A stretch of 64,000 nt of DNA from Prorocentrum cordatum (lineage: Eukaryota; Sar; Dinophyceae; Prorocentrales; Prorocentraceae): NCBI GenBank assembly GCA_963575745.1, contig CAUYUJ010017651.1:87001-151000 (forward strand), read 5' to 3'. The position numbers and the translations under genes are program-made. Position 1 is the first letter of the stretch. The number at the start of each line of letters is the position of its first letter. Of this stretch, positions 63,824 to 64,000 are shown piece by piece. Under the pieces are notes generated by a model. The model was not told the DNA's origin, searched no databases, and was given only the letters and a program-made list of their open reading frames with translations.

Positions 63824-64000
63824 GCGCCCAGTCCGGAGCGCTGGAGAGCTAGTTGGCAAGAAAAATCTCGACGGACCTTTTGATGACTTTTGGTCGGTTG
63901 AAAATTTTGTTCTCGAAATTTGACAATTCGTTAGAGCTCTAGTATTTTTTCCCATGATATTCGATCTTATTCCCGCTCGCCATCTTGATCTCAGCTCGAT
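63824..64000 (-). repeat. Head module, reverse, copy 5 (runs off the window)
   Basis: From CGGAGCGCTGGAGAGCTAGT to GATCTCAGCTCGAT, it matches 57792-57960 with about seven differences. The ~180-bp satellite is expected to continue past 64000. Confidence 0.9.

Overview
The window looks like a gene-poor, repeat-saturated piece of a nuclear eukaryotic genome, most likely a dinoflagellate. I infer this from visible GC-richness, degenerate PPR repeats of the style common in dinoflagellates, a decayed Ty1/copia gag-pol, candidate exons ending at GC or GA donors, non-LTR RT/RNase H relics, and microsatellites of almost every unit length. Species cannot be assigned from sequence alone. There are no rRNA genes, tRNA genes or CRISPR arrays. 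One 100-base assembly gap lies at 50578-50677.

Layout. 0.5-7.25 kb: a frameshifted Ty1/copia-type retrotransposon on the minus strand, with gag, protease tail, integrase, RT and RNase H all recognisable. 7.7-10 kb: TCC, CTG and ACG tracts bracketed by an inverted pair of 18-bp minisatellites. 10.1-12.2 and 23.2-24.9 kb: arrays of small AAGGAATCCTT-like palindromes, the first interrupted by a 429-bp foldback element. 13-17.9 kb: GC-rich mosaic tandem repeats. 18-20.8 kb: the best candidate host coding region (minus strand, several overlapping frames), preceded by a short exon resembling a GT14/Branch glycosyltransferase. A second exon of that family lies at 30.4 kb on the same strand. 22-36 kb: microsatellites, a dispersed element built around an (AAC)n or (ATC)n core, a SINE-like insertion with a 14-bp target duplication, a C/G-rich inverted-repeat element, a 21-bp minisatellite and a PPR pseudogene. 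36-50 kb: mostly simple repeats, with foldback elements at 44-46 kb and possible exons at 38.4-39.1 kb.

50.9-64 kb is the most organised part. Modules made of a ~180-bp tandem satellite plus a conserved AT-richer head segment are laid out in both orientations and separated by a conserved ~35-bp imperfect palindrome (arms CCGGCGGTAA and TTACCGCCGG). One palindrome is split by a ~2.96-kb RT/RNase H element at 60837-63797; other copies supply the unsplit site. The RT begins at motif B and carries ADN in place of ADD. The RNase H-like motifs occur twice, both times in a permuted order. This hairpin/satellite/retroelement system is my leading candidate for something undescribed.

Almost every recognisable gene is a relic or an isolated exon. 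The probable coding segments between 18 and 39 kb, except the PPR relic, are on the minus strand.
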